Below are positions 8,597 through 18,449 of a DNA stretch of 64,000 nucleotides, piece after piece. This DNA is from Verrucomicrobiia bacterium (lineage in GTDB: Bacteria; Verrucomicrobiota; Verrucomicrobiia; Limisphaerales; JADLHS01), in contig JAMLJH010000002.1 in assembly GCA_023953615.1 (NCBI GenBank), forward strand, positions 186,001 through 250,000, in the 5' to 3' direction. The translations under genes and the position numbers were made by a program. The notes beneath the pieces were generated by a model. It worked only from the letters and a program-made list of their open reading frames with translations. It had not been told where the DNA came from and did not search any database. Position 1 is the first letter of the stretch; the number at the start of each line of letters is the position of its first letter.

Positions 8597-11422
8597 ATGT
8601 TCTGGCTCTCACAGTTCACAACCCGGTTTCTTGCAATTTCGCTTTTACTTGGTTGTTTTCAAATCAGGGTGACCGCGGCTGCAGTGCCGGTCATTTTTTC
8701 AGGGGCGGATTTTGTCGGCGGGGCGAAGGGACTCTACGGCACGGCGTTTTATGGTCGGCAGCCAGTCAATTACGTCTATGCCCAACCTTCCGGGCTGGCG
8801 GCCAGCATGACCGCCACCTTCGAACTCGCCGACGGCTTCGAAGAAAGTCAGTTCCTGACGCTTGATGCGATGGATGATGATGCCTCTTCGCAATGTCGGG
8901 TTCGGATTTCCGTTAACGGCCACACCCTCTTCGAAGGCCTGAGCGGTTTTCCGGATGCACAATGGTTTCGAGGGCAATATCGCATCCCCACCGGCATATT
9001 GCACACCGGTAGCAATCAAGTAAGCATCGCCAACATGGAGCCCGTTGGCAGTGCGGGTAATCCGCCCTGGTTTATGCTGTCGCGGGCGGCAATTGGGCCG
9101 GCCGGTTATCGGCTGCCGCCGTGGCCTGCTTCCGATCCGTTGCAGGTGACCATTCCTTCCGAGCAACGCCCGCTGCCCGAACCGTTGCCTGACGGACAAC
9201 TGACGCCGGGGTTTGCGTTCCGCGGCATCAAGGGTTGGAATTGGGATCCGGCGCAATACCTCGCAGAGATTCCATTTCTTAAAAGCGTGAAGATGAATTT
9301 TCTGATGAATGGGTATTTATCGCTTTTTTCATCCCGCCCGCCAAACGGCTGGGCCAACAATTGGTGGGAGCCGTTGCCGCCGGCAGTGAAAGCCGGGTAC
9401 GCCGGTGTGATTCAAAGCTGTCAATCCAACGACATCACGTTCTGCTTCGCGATGAATCCGCAGTTATTTTCCTCCCGACCACTAAATGAAACTCATGAGG
9501 ACGATATTGACGCGCTCTACCAACATTACGCTTGGGCGCAGAGTCAGGGCGTGCGTTGGTTCGCGATTTGCCTGGATGACGTGGCCTGGGCCGGACGCGC
9601 GCCGGAGCACGCTTTCCTCGTCAATACGGTAATCTCTCGCCTGCGCCAGCAGGATGCTGAAGCGCAGATGATCTTTTGTCCGGGACCGTATTGGGGTAGC
9701 GGCAACGACCCCGCTGCGCACCAGTATTTACAGACCCTTGCTACAGAGTTGCACCCGGACGTTTATGTCTTTTGGACCGGCGATGGCGTGGTGGGGGCGA
9801 GCATCACGTTCGCCGCCGCTCAAAGTTATCGCAATCTGGTGCAACACCGTTTGTTTTTGTGGGACAACTATCCGGTCAATGATCTGAACCCCACCCTGCA
9901 CCTTGGTCCGGTCAGTGGCCGCGCTACGAATCTGCATCAGGTTATTGACGGCTACATGGGTAATCCGATGAGTCCACAAAACGAAATTGACCGGCTGCCG
10001 CGCGCCACTTGTGCCGACTACGCATACAATCCGTGGGCGTATGATCCCGCGCGCTCCATGGGCCAAGCCATTCTGCTTTTGGCGCAAACCGGACCGCAGC
10101 GCGAGGTATTGAAAGAGCTGGTTGAGCTGTATCCGGGTTTCATCGTCACCGGTGGGGGCACGGGATTTAACCCTGTTCGCAATGCGCTTTCCAATGCGGA
10201 CATGACGACACGACAGGCGTTAATCGAGCGGCTGAATGTGGTCATCAACGGCTTGGATGCCTCTTTCCCGGATAAATTTCGCGATGCGCGAACAACGGTG
10301 GCCAACGATCTCGCCTGGGCGGAAGCCGCAGGCGGACTACGGTTGGTAACTGCGGCCAGTGTGGACGGACAACAACTCACACTGGTGTTCACCAACGGTG
10401 TGGAACGCAACTCCGCCACGAATCCCGCCAACTATCGGCTCGTGGGCGGGGCGGTGTTGAGTGGGCAGGTGCTACCCGCACCCGACACCAATGTTTTAGT
10501 GCTGCGCACGACGGGTTTGGCGCGGCCTGATTTCTTTGCGCTGACCGCCACCGGCATCAAAGACGCGCAAGGCATCGCAAGAACGCTTTCCGCCTCCGGT
10601 CCGATTGCGCCGTTCGTTGCGGCCAACATCGGAATTACGAATGAATTCGGACAGGCGAACGCCATGTGGCCATCAGATCAATGGCTCACCTACTCGCGGG
10701 GCAGTGATATTTTTGGCACGAACGATTCGTTGAGCTTTGTCTATCAAGAAATCACCGGTGACTTTGATCTGGTCCTGCACATTCAGTACGTTGGTTTCAA
10801 CAATGAATGGACGCGTGGTGGACTGATGGCCCGCGAGTCGCTCGCCCCTGGTGCGCGCAACATCATGGTGGGAACTTATCCCAACGGGACGCCCAACTGG
10901 ATGACCAGTTGGCGACTGGAAACGGATGCACCCACGATGGCCATGCTCACGTCGCGAAGTTCCGTTTTTCCCACCAACGCCTGGGTGCGATTGAAGCGAA
11001 AAGGTTCAACCTTTCTCAGCTATTACAATCTGCTCGGCGGTAACCATCCCGATTGGAGTTTAATGGCATCGAACCATCTGGAATGGCCGGGACCATTACT
11101 TGTCGGCATGGCGGCCAGCGCCATCGAGGTCGCGGGTGGCGGCCCCGTACCGGCGCGGTTTCGGTTCAGTGATTTCGGCGCTTATCAACCGACGGGACCG
11201 CGGTTGTCCATTCAGACGGTTGACGCAGCCACCGTAGCGATTTCATGGCCGACCAATGCCGGTTTGGGCTTTGCGCTGTTTGAATCCACCGGGCTGGTCG
11301 CCAACCAGAACTGGCGGCTTTCGGACGCGGTTCCGCTTTTGTTCGGTGCCGATATGCGCGCGCTGTTGCCGACAACCTCGAATACACTCTTTTTTAAGCT
11401 CGTCCGTCCAGAAGCCGACTAA
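8597..11422 (+). CDS. Secreted GH84-like beta-N-acetylglucosaminidase, multidomain
   Basis: The product (941 residues) has a signal peptide (1-28) and an N-terminal beta domain (about 30-170) shared with the paralogue at 20240-22033. A GH84/NAGidase-like TIM barrel spans about 200-560. Key residues fit GH84: the adjacent acid pair in 'FAICLDDVAW' (D327, D328) and 'LWDNYPVND' (W422-D423-N424), which matches the substrate-binding Asn segment of O-GlcNAcases. After the barrel come a Big/Ig-like domain (about 590-690), a LamG/DUF1349-like sandwich (about 700-870, 'ITGDFDLVLHIQYVG') and a short C-terminal module. Expected reaction: removal of N-acetylhexosamine from extracellular glycans by substrate-assisted catalysis. 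The start at 8597 is set by the signal peptide. A pseudopilin gene follows 12 bp downstream. Confidence 0.85.
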   Translation: MFWLSQFTTRFLAISLLLGCFQIRVTAAAVPVIFSGADFVGGAKGLYGTAFYGRQPVNYVYAQPSGLAASMTATFELADGFEESQFLTLDAMDDDASSQCRVRISVNGHTLFEGLSGFPDAQWFRGQYRIPTGILHTGSNQVSIANMEPVGSAGNPPWFMLSRAAIGPAGYRLPPWPASDPLQVTIPSEQRPLPEPLPDGQLTPGFAFRGIKGWNWDPAQYLAEIPFLKSVKMNFLMNGYLSLFSSRPPNGWANNWWEPLPPAVKAGYAGVIQSCQSNDITFCFAMNPQLFSSRPLNETHEDDIDALYQHYAWAQSQGVRWFAICLDDVAWAGRAPEHAFLVNTVISRLRQQDAEAQMIFCPGPYWGSGNDPAAHQYLQTLATELHPDVYVFWTGDGVVGASITFAAAQSYRNLVQHRLFLWDNYPVNDLNPTLHLGPVSGRATNLHQVIDGYMGNPMSPQNEIDRLPRATCADYAYNPWAYDPARSMGQAILLLAQTGPQREVLKELVELYPGFIVTGGGTGFNPVRNALSNADMTTRQALIERLNVVINGLDASFPDKFRDARTTVANDLAWAEAAGGLRLVTAASVDGQQLTLVFTNGVERNSATNPANYRLVGGAVLSGQVLPAPDTNVLVLRTTGLARPDFFALTATGIKDAQGIARTLSASGPIAPFVAANIGITNEFGQANAMWPSDQWLTYSRGSDIFGTNDSLSFVYQEITGDFDLVLHIQYVGFNNEWTRGGLMARESLAPGARNIMVGTYPNGTPNWMTSWRLETDAPTMAMLTSRSSVFPTNAWVRLKRKGSTFLSYYNLLGGNHPDWSLMASNHLEWPGPLLVGMAASAIEVAGGGPVPARFRFSDFGAYQPTGPRLSIQTVDAATVAISWPTNAGLGFALFESTGLVANQNWRLSDAVPLLFGADMRALLPTTSNTLFFKLVRPEAD

Positions 11423-11434
11423 CCGACGCGGATC

Positions 11435-12268
11435 ATGAACACAACCTGCAAAATCTTCATTCCTTTGGCAAACCGTCGCGCTGATCGGAACGCCCTTCAT
11501 TCAGTTCGAAGCGCGCGTTCTTTTGCCTTACCGGTTGGGAAGCGATCCGCCGGAGCCTTCACGTTGATCGAATTACTGGTGGTGATTGCGATCATTGCGA
11601 TTTTGGCGGCCATGCTTCTGCCGGTTCTGGGCCGCGCCAAAGAAAAAGCCAAACGCGCGCAATGCACCAACAACCAACGCCAGATTGGTCTGGGCTGGAT
11701 CATGTATGTGCAGGACAACAATGATAGTTATCCCCGGATCCGTGGTTGGGGCGGTGCGGGCGGTCAGCGTGGGACGCCCACCCCGACCACGAGCTGGCTC
11801 GTGCCGTATTTTGGTATAGATAACGACTACACCAACCGACCGTTGAACCACTACGTTTCCGCCCGTGAAACCTGGCGTTGCCCCTCGGATCGCGGTGACG
11901 CCAATTACGGCGCGAAGAATTGTTATATTGAATACGGCAACAGTTATGTGACCCAGCACAACGCGGATTCATGGCGTACCGCGCATGTCACCGCGGATAC
12001 TCTGCCGAGTTGGGCAAACGGGGCCACTCCCATTCGGCAATCCACTGTGGCTCGCAGCCCGGTGAATAAGATCATTCAAGGCGATTGGGAATGGGAAAAC
12101 AACGCTTACAATATGAATGATCCGAGCGCGTGGTGGCATAATTACAAAGGGCAACGACGACAGAACATGCTCTTTGCGGATGGTCACGTCGTCTTCTTCC
12201 AATTTCCCAATGCCATCGTGGGCTGGGTCAGCAGTCCGCCACCCGACCCAAGTTACCTCTGGTGGTAA
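11435..12268 (+). CDS. Type II secretion pseudopilin-like protein
   Basis: The 277-residue protein carries the prepilin site '[20 protein letters not shown]' at about residues 40-59 after an unusually long basic leader. The C-terminal signature '[14 protein letters not shown]' belongs to the H-X9-DG pseudopilin family. The body includes '[20 protein letters not shown]', the standard alpha-helix segment of this family. The ATG at 11435 lies 12 bp after the GH84-like gene, so both are probably on one transcript. The family is thought to form minor pilins of a secretion machinery, but roles of single members are not known. Confidence 0.85.
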   Translation: MNTTCKIFIPLANRRADRNALHSVRSARSFALPVGKRSAGAFTLIELLVVIAIIAILAAMLLPVLGRAKEKAKRAQCTNNQRQIGLGWIMYVQDNNDSYPRIRGWGGAGGQRGTPTPTTSWLVPYFGIDNDYTNRPLNHYVSARETWRCPSDRGDANYGAKNCYIEYGNSYVTQHNADSWRTAHVTADTLPSWANGATPIRQSTVARSPVNKIIQGDWEWENNAYNMNDPSAWWHNYKGQRRQNMLFADGHVVFFQFPNAIVGWVSSPPPDPSYLWW

Positions 12269-12378
12269 CGTCCGCCCAAGTGGACAAAACATTCCGCCCT
12301 AAACGCCAAGACGATGATTTCCGTTTTTGTCACGATGCTTCACGTTCAACCAAAAGACGGTTATGACCGAATTCGACT

Positions 12379-15300
12379 ATGAAAAAAAGAACTGAGTTCC
12401 TCCGCCGCTTCCGCGCGTACCGCGAACGGCTCTCACAAACGCTGGCTGCGTTACTGTGCCTGGTTGCTTGGGGTGTTCAGGGGGCCAATCTGGCATATTG
12501 GCAATTTGAGTCTGGCGATCCGGGGGCCGACACTTCCGGCAACAATCACATCCTCAATCTCACTGGCGTTACCACCACCGCGGACGTGGCGGCCAATGCG
12601 CCGGGGGGCAGCTCGGCGGTGTTCAACGGGTCGGCTTTTGCGCAAACCGCCGCGACTTTGGATCTCTCCAGCGTGCGGACCCTGACCCTCGAGTTCTTCG
12701 CCAAAAGCACCCAGACAGATCTGGGTATGATTTGTGAACACGGGCCGGACATTCTTGGTGTTTCAGGTGCGTTTTATTGCGACTTCAACGAAGGCGGAGC
12801 CAATTTTCGTTTGACCCACTTTTCGACAGGATTCAACTACGCATCCGGGGCTGCACCGGTGAGAGACGGCAACTGGCATCACTACGCGGCCACAGTGGAC
12901 AATCGTGGTGAAATGGTGGTGTTTAACCTGTACGTGGACGGCAATCATCTGGCGACCGTCACTCAAGCGCAGGGGGTTTCCGCCCCGGGTATCAACGACC
13001 TCTTCAACATCGGCGCCCGCAACGGCTCGCTTTTCTTTTACAGCGGTGGTTTGGATGAGATGCGTCTGTCGGATCGGATTCTCGACCCGGCGGCGTTCCT
13101 CCGAAATCATTATGCCAATGTGACCTTCGGCATCACGCAACAACCAACCAACACAACCGTCATGGAAGGCAGTCCCGCCACGTTCACCGTTGGCGTTGCA
13201 GTCACCAACGCTCCGGTCGGAGTGATCGAATACCAGTGGCTGAAAAACGGAGTTGAAATTCCCGGTGCGACGGATGCCAGCTACACCATTCCGCTAACCA
13301 GTTACAGTACCGACAATGCCGCTGAATTCAGTGTCCGCGTCACGGCGGCGGGTATTTTTGTGGCTACAATCGTAACGAGTGAGACGGCTCAGTTGACCGT
13401 CGTTAAAGACACCACTCCGCCAGTGTTGTTGGGGACGTTCGCGCCGGCAGCCAATTTCGTCACCTTGGTCTTCGATTCGGCACTTGACCCGGCCACGGCT
13501 GTCAATCCCGCTCTTTATAGTTTGGACGGCGGCGCCACGGTGGACAGTGCCAGCTTGATTCAAAACCATTTGATTGTTCTTGGTGTCAGCGGTTTGGCCG
13601 CCCCGGCGTACACGGTGAGTTTCAGTGAAGTCAGTGACCTTTTTGGTAATTTGGCGAGCGGCTCGCTTTCGGGCACGAATCAGACCGGCTTGGCGTACGC
13701 CGATATCGGAACTGTTTCCGTTCCAGGTTATGTTTACGCCACCAACACCACTCAAACTATCGTGGCCGCGACCGGGTCGGACGTCTGGGGCGGAGTGGAC
13801 GGTCTGGGTTACCTTTATACCAACCTCACTGGCGACTTCGATTTGCGCGTGCGCGTGGAAAACATCGGTGGCGCGTTCAATCCCAATACCCGGGGCGGAT
13901 TGATGATTCGCGAAGACACGTATTTTGGTAGTCGCAACATCGCCGCGCTGACCTACGTAAACGCTGATAATTGGGTGGTTACCGCCCGAACCGAAACCGA
14001 CGGCGTCACGACCATCCCCGGATATCCGGGCGCCGGCTTGATTGCACGCACCTCCCCATATCCGAACGCCTGGCTACGGATGACGCGCGCGGATAACACC
14101 TTCCGAACATACTACAGCTCGAACAATCTGGACTGGGTCGCCTTGGACGGTGGCGGCATCACTCCGGCGACACCGTTTGCCGACACACTGTTGGTGGGGA
14201 TGGCCTCCAGTCAGATCTCCGTTGCGGGGCCGATCAGTGGACCCCAAGCGACCTTCACCTATAGTGGCTTCTATAATTTTGTGGTGACCGAAGGCACCAT
14301 CGTCATTACGACGCAACCCACTAATACTGTCGTGCTGGAAAATCGTCCGGTTTCATTTTATGTGGCCGCAACGCTTCAAGGCGGCGATTCCAGCGCACTT
14401 CGCTACCAATGGCTCACCAATGGCGTCAGCGTGGTGGGAGCTGCCGCGCCAACGCTAACCTTGGCAACCCCGCCGCGCTCGCTTTCGGGCGTGCAAGTGC
14501 GTTGCGTGGTTTCAGCGGGCCCGAATCTTGCCCCGTTGGCCAGCGACCCTGTGACTTTAACGGTTACTCCCGATACTGCGGGACCCATCGCCGTCACTGC
14601 GTCGGCTTCGGCCCTCGATCCTTATACCGCCTTTGTGGTGTTCGATGAATTGCTGGATGAATTCACCGCCACTGATCCTTCACGGTACACATTGGACGGC
14701 GATCATTATGTCTATGGCGCGGCCCTGCAAGCTGACCGGCGTACCGTGATCCTTTCCGTGGACGGGCTGGTTTCACCGCAATTCAATGTGACCTGTACCG
14801 GCATCACGGACCTGGCGGGCAACCCCACCACGCAAACGGTTACCGGGACGATTTACAATCTTGGCTGGACCATGACGGATATTCAGGGCGCTTTCCCCAC
14901 GACCTCGAGCGTCATCGGCACTACGCCGGATGGCTTTACCCTGCAATCCCAGTTTGGCGACATCTGGGGCGCAGTGGACAGTTGTGTGTTTGTCTATCAT
15001 CCGATGACCAACGACTTTGATATCGCCGGGCAGATTGTGAACATTAGCGGCGGTGCGACTTGGAGTCGCGGCGGGTTGATGGCCCGGGTCAGCACGGATG
15101 GAGACAGCCCGAATCTTATGGTGGGTTCTTACTCGCAGGCGCAGGGTTCGTACGTCTGGACGGGGCGTTCGACTCCGGGTGGGGCTACCGCGTACGGGCT
15201 GGCAGTTCAGAATCCGAGCTTCCCTGACGTTTGGGCCCGCATGCAGCGAGTGGGTAACACCTTCATCGCCTACCACAGTGCGGACGGTTATCACTGGACC

Positions 15301-15636
15301 CAGTTTGGTGAAATTACCGATATGCAAGCCGACAGTGTGATGTTGGTGGGCATCGGTTTCTCCACTTGTATGTTGACCGACCCCACGTTGGGTACTATTC
15401 AGTTTGAACATCTCGGGCCAACGGTATTGCTGCCACAATTGCTGATTACGCAGTCCGGCGCGAATGTCGTGCTGAGTTGGCCGACCAGCGCCGTCGGCTT
15501 CCAACTTCAGCAAACCAGTCAACTTGGCACGGAAGTCAATTGGAGCGTTGTAGCCAACCCGCCGACACAGGTGGCTGATACCTGGCAGGTCACCCTGCCT
15601 ATCAGTGGAAATAGTTTCTACCGGTTGGTGCGGTAG
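12379..15636 (+). CDS. Large secreted LamG / Ig-like / DUF1349-like repeat protein
   Basis: The 1085-residue secreted protein (signal peptide 1-36, ending WGVQGA) has an N-terminal LamG jelly roll at about 36-250 ('DGNWHHYAATVDN'). Two rounds then follow of an Ig-like domain ('YQWLKNGVEIPGA', 'YQWLTNGVSVVGA'), a Big-type domain starting 'DTTPPVLLG' or 'DTAGPIAVT', and a DUF1349/concanavalin-like sandwich ('LTGDFDLRVRVENIGG', 'MTNDFDIAGQIVNISG', both with 'RGGLMxR'). The C-terminus ends 'GNSFYRLVR', like other secreted proteins here. The DUF1349-like module is also found in the GH84-like protein just upstream. No catalytic residues are recognised; a glycan-binding or cell-surface role is likely. 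Confidence 0.85.
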   Translation: MKKRTEFLRRFRAYRERLSQTLAALLCLVAWGVQGANLAYWQFESGDPGADTSGNNHILNLTGVTTTADVAANAPGGSSAVFNGSAFAQTAATLDLSSVRTLTLEFFAKSTQTDLGMICEHGPDILGVSGAFYCDFNEGGANFRLTHFSTGFNYASGAAPVRDGNWHHYAATVDNRGEMVVFNLYVDGNHLATVTQAQGVSAPGINDLFNIGARNGSLFFYSGGLDEMRLSDRILDPAAFLRNHYANVTFGITQQPTNTTVMEGSPATFTVGVAVTNAPVGVIEYQWLKNGVEIPGATDASYTIPLTSYSTDNAAEFSVRVTAAGIFVATIVTSETAQLTVVKDTTPPVLLGTFAPAANFVTLVFDSALDPATAVNPALYSLDGGATVDSASLIQNHLIVLGVSGLAAPAYTVSFSEVSDLFGNLASGSLSGTNQTGLAYADIGTVSVPGYVYATNTTQTIVAATGSDVWGGVDGLGYLYTNLTGDFDLRVRVENIGGAFNPNTRGGLMIREDTYFGSRNIAALTYVNADNWVVTARTETDGVTTIPGYPGAGLIARTSPYPNAWLRMTRADNTFRTYYSSNNLDWVALDGGGITPATPFADTLLVGMASSQISVAGPISGPQATFTYSGFYNFVVTEGTIVITTQPTNTVVLENRPVSFYVAATLQGGDSSALRYQWLTNGVSVVGAAAPTLTLATPPRSLSGVQVRCVVSAGPNLAPLASDPVTLTVTPDTAGPIAVTASASALDPYTAFVVFDELLDEFTATDPSRYTLDGDHYVYGAALQADRRTVILSVDGLVSPQFNVTCTGITDLAGNPTTQTVTGTIYNLGWTMTDIQGAFPTTSSVIGTTPDGFTLQSQFGDIWGAVDSCVFVYHPMTNDFDIAGQIVNISGGATWSRGGLMARVSTDGDSPNLMVGSYSQAQGSYVWTGRSTPGGATAYGLAVQNPSFPDVWARMQRVGNTFIAYHSADGYHWTQFGEITDMQADSVMLVGIGFSTCMLTDPTLGTIQFEHLGPTVLLPQLLITQSGANVVLSWPTSAVGFQLQQTSQLGTEVNWSVVANPPTQVADTWQVTLPISGNSFYRLVR

Positions 15637-15653
15637 TTTGTTGGTGGGGGATC

Positions 15654-15692
15654 AAGCCGTAGCGTAACTGCTGGGAGTTGCGTTACGGCTTT
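15654..15692 (+). terminator. Rho-independent terminator
   Basis: A 16-base stem AAGCCGTAGCGTAACT / AGTTGCGTTACGGCTT with two imperfect pairs and a short loop, ending in TTTTGG, lies 18 bp after the stop of the 1085-residue gene. It separates that gene from the regulator. Confidence 0.75.
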
Positions 15693-15821
15693 TGGTTCAC
15701 CCGGCTCTGTGGAAAAATCTTTTTCGGCGAGTGAACCCGGCCGTTGCCGCCTCGGTTTTTTAACCGAATCGAGATACTTGAAGTTTGACTCTCTCTCATC
15801 CACCGGCAAATTCTAACCTTG

Positions 15822-17975
15822 ATGCCTGCTCCATTCACTGATCCGACCGAACGCGCCAAGCGCGTGGCCTTGGCCTCCGATGCGGGCGTCGGACCAACCG
15901 CACCAGGCGAATCCAGCAGCAGTCCATTGCTGGTGAGCGAAAGCTGGTTTGCGCGAGGCACGGGGCAGCCATCGCACGATCCGTTGTCTCGTTTCATTCT
16001 GATCGTGTCGGGTAGCGCGCGTTGGGAATGTGCGCAACGCCGTTACGTTCTGGAACCCATCACCCTTTGTCACGTACCCGCCGGACTGACTCTGCAGCAG
16101 GAAGTCATGCCGGCGGAAGATTTGCTCGCTTTGATCGTCCGTTATCAACCACATCTGCTCGCGCGAGGTTTGAGTAATCAATTGACTGCGCTCGGACTTG
16201 CCCCGCTGGAACTCGGCCATGCCAAGGTCAATCAGGCACGCCTGATTCGCTCCATCTTTCAGGAAATGCTGTTGGAACAGGAGTCCCGACAGGAAGGTTG
16301 GGAGATGATGTTACATTCCCGGCTGCTGGATATCGCCGTGCGCACGCTGCGCCTTGCTCAACGCAAAGGGGGCGTGACCGTGCCGCAAATCGAGCCGGGC
16401 AGCGAAAGCACCGATCGAGTCGCCCGCTACGCCTTGCAACTTAAGACGCGGTTTTCCCGCCAGGAAACGATGACCCAAGCCGCGCGCTCGGTGGGCTTGA
16501 GCCGACGCCAGTTCACCGAACTCTTCCGGCGCGTTACGGGGCAGAGTTGGCGGCAATATCTTCTGGGGCTGCGGTTGAAGCACGCCGCCAGTCTGTTGAC
16601 CGACACCGATCGCTCCGTGAGCGCGGTGGCATTTGAGTCGGGTTTTGAAGACCTTTCGCATTTTCATCACTTGTTCAAGCTGGAGTACCGTTGCTCGCCG
16701 TTGGCGTATCGCGAGCAACATCAGGTGCGTTTACCGGCCAAATTACGTTCACCGGGCAAAGCGGACGCCAACCGAAGCACGGCGTCCGGTTTTCGCTATC
16801 GCGGCATGAAGGGCTGGTCTTGGACGCCCGACCAATATCTGGAGGAAATCCCCATTTTGGCAGGATTGGGAATGAACTTTTTGATGAACTGTTATCGTTC
16901 GATGAACGTTTCGCATCCCGGCGAACCGTGGCGTAATGAATGGTGGCGGCCCATGTCGCGGGAACGACAGCAGGAGTTTCGGCGCATCATCCGGAGCTGC
17001 GCCGAGCATCACATCACCTTTTGCTTCGCGCTCCATCCGCAACTGGCTTCATCGCGACCGTTGACCTTGGGCAGCGCGAAGGATTTGGAGTTGTTTTTTC
17101 AGCACTACGCCTGGGCCCAGGAAAAAGGGGTGGAATGGTTTGCCGTGTGCCTTGATGACACCATCTGGGGTTCGGAAGGGCCGGCGGCGCTCGGCATGAG
17201 TCATTCGACTCTGGTGAATTCGATTTACCACGCTCTATTCGTCAAAAACGAACGTGTGCAACTCCTGTTTTGTCCGGCGTGCTATTGGGGCGATGGCAGC
17301 AATCCGGAACACGCCGCTTACCTCGCCGCGGTGGCCAAGGAGTTGCATCCGGAAATCTATGTGTTCTGGAACGGAGACGCGATTGTGACCCCACGCGTAA
17401 CGCGACTGGCGGCGGAAAGCTTCAAACGAACCGTGCAACACCGATTGTTTCTCTGGGACAATTACCCAGTGAACGACGGCAACTCCACCATGCACCTGGG
17501 ACCGCTCAGTGGCCGCGAACCGGAGCTATGTCAGGTCGTGGACGGATACTTGTGCAACTCGATGTGCAGCCAGAATCAAATCAATCGGTTGCCGTTGGCC
17601 ACCGCTGCCGATTACACATCGAACCCGTGGACCTACAAGCCCGCCCGTTCCATCGGTCAGGCCATTTTACGCCTGGGTCGCAACGCCACCGAACAAACGG
17701 TGCTCAAGGAGCTGGTGGAAGCTTATCCAGGCTTCATTGTCGCCGGTGGCGGCACAGGGATGAATCCGGTGCGCGCCAAATTCGGTAACCTGCTGACGGG
17801 TGACGGAACGCGTGCGGCGGCGACTAAATTTGCCACGCAGATGGAACGCCTCACGGCGCGTCTCGGCAAGGCTTTCCCCCAACAGTACCTCGATGCGAAA
17901 CACACCCTGCTGGCCGATGTTGCCTGGATGAAGGAACAACTGGCGCAAATCTCCACCATTCCCCGCGCTCATTGA
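15822..17975 (+). CDS. AraC-family regulator fused to a GH84-like glycosidase domain
   Basis: The 717-residue protein has no signal peptide and should be cytoplasmic. Residues about 30-135 form a cupin-like AraC N-terminal sensor ('ILIVSGSARWECAQRRYVLE', then 'CHVPAGLTL'). Residues about 200-305 form the two-helix-turn-helix AraC DNA-binding domain ('AARSVGLSRRQFTELFRRVT' and 'VSAVAFESGFEDLSHFHHLF'). From about 325 to the end it is a full GH84-like barrel clearly paralogous to the enzymes at 8597-11422 and 20240-22033. It shares the catalytic pair ('FAVCLDDTIW', D445-D446) and 'LFLWDNYPVND' (W545-N547). The ATG at 15822 is preferred over a TTG one codon earlier. The likely role is glycan-responsive control of the operon beginning at 18450; the fused barrel may bind or even cleave the inducer. 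Function is inference; the architecture is read directly. Confidence 0.9.
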   Translation: MPAPFTDPTERAKRVALASDAGVGPTAPGESSSSPLLVSESWFARGTGQPSHDPLSRFILIVSGSARWECAQRRYVLEPITLCHVPAGLTLQQEVMPAEDLLALIVRYQPHLLARGLSNQLTALGLAPLELGHAKVNQARLIRSIFQEMLLEQESRQEGWEMMLHSRLLDIAVRTLRLAQRKGGVTVPQIEPGSESTDRVARYALQLKTRFSRQETMTQAARSVGLSRRQFTELFRRVTGQSWRQYLLGLRLKHAASLLTDTDRSVSAVAFESGFEDLSHFHHLFKLEYRCSPLAYREQHQVRLPAKLRSPGKADANRSTASGFRYRGMKGWSWTPDQYLEEIPILAGLGMNFLMNCYRSMNVSHPGEPWRNEWWRPMSRERQQEFRRIIRSCAEHHITFCFALHPQLASSRPLTLGSAKDLELFFQHYAWAQEKGVEWFAVCLDDTIWGSEGPAALGMSHSTLVNSIYHALFVKNERVQLLFCPACYWGDGSNPEHAAYLAAVAKELHPEIYVFWNGDAIVTPRVTRLAAESFKRTVQHRLFLWDNYPVNDGNSTMHLGPLSGREPELCQVVDGYLCNSMCSQNQINRLPLATAADYTSNPWTYKPARSIGQAILRLGRNATEQTVLKELVEAYPGFIVAGGGTGMNPVRAKFGNLLTGDGTRAAATKFATQMERLTARLGKAFPQQYLDAKHTLLADVAWMKEQLAQISTIPRAH

Positions 17976-18449
17976 GGGGCGTGCCCCAAGACCCACCCGG
18001 ACAATGGTTTTTTGCCGGTATTCTGTGGTGGCAAAGCGAACTTCCTGAATGGCCAATCTTCGTCGCCCAATTCCACAAGACACCGGCGGTTGGCTCTGTC
18101 ACTATCTTGCATCAAGAGTAGGTACGAGAATCATGCCGTCACTGACGCCGACTGTTGTGAACCGCAACAAATCAGTTTCATTTAAGGCGGGCGATCAAAA
18201 TTGCCATCAAAACCATCGTGAAATACAAACTGACATTTGTCCGACCCCGTGTGCGGAAGAGCGGTAACCCTGGCCGTGCCTGGGCTGACGGGGAACGCTT
18301 ATTCCATCAGAATTTGGGGTGGATATCGAACGTTTTGAAACCGGCTCCGGTTGGTGGCGGCGAAACCTTGCGCTGGCGAAAGATGGCCCGACCGATCATG
18401 CTGGATGTGATCATTTCGATGACTTTGCGCAACCAAAAAAAGCCAAGAC
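17976..18449. other. Intergenic region upstream of the glycan operon
   Basis: About 474 bases between the AraC-GH84 gene and the symporter gene, the place where operators of the regulator would be expected. I see no strong -35/-10 pair, no long inverted or direct repeat and no credible ORF. A short palindrome AACCGGCTCCGGTT lies near 18341. The sequence is otherwise unremarkable. Confidence 0.4.
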
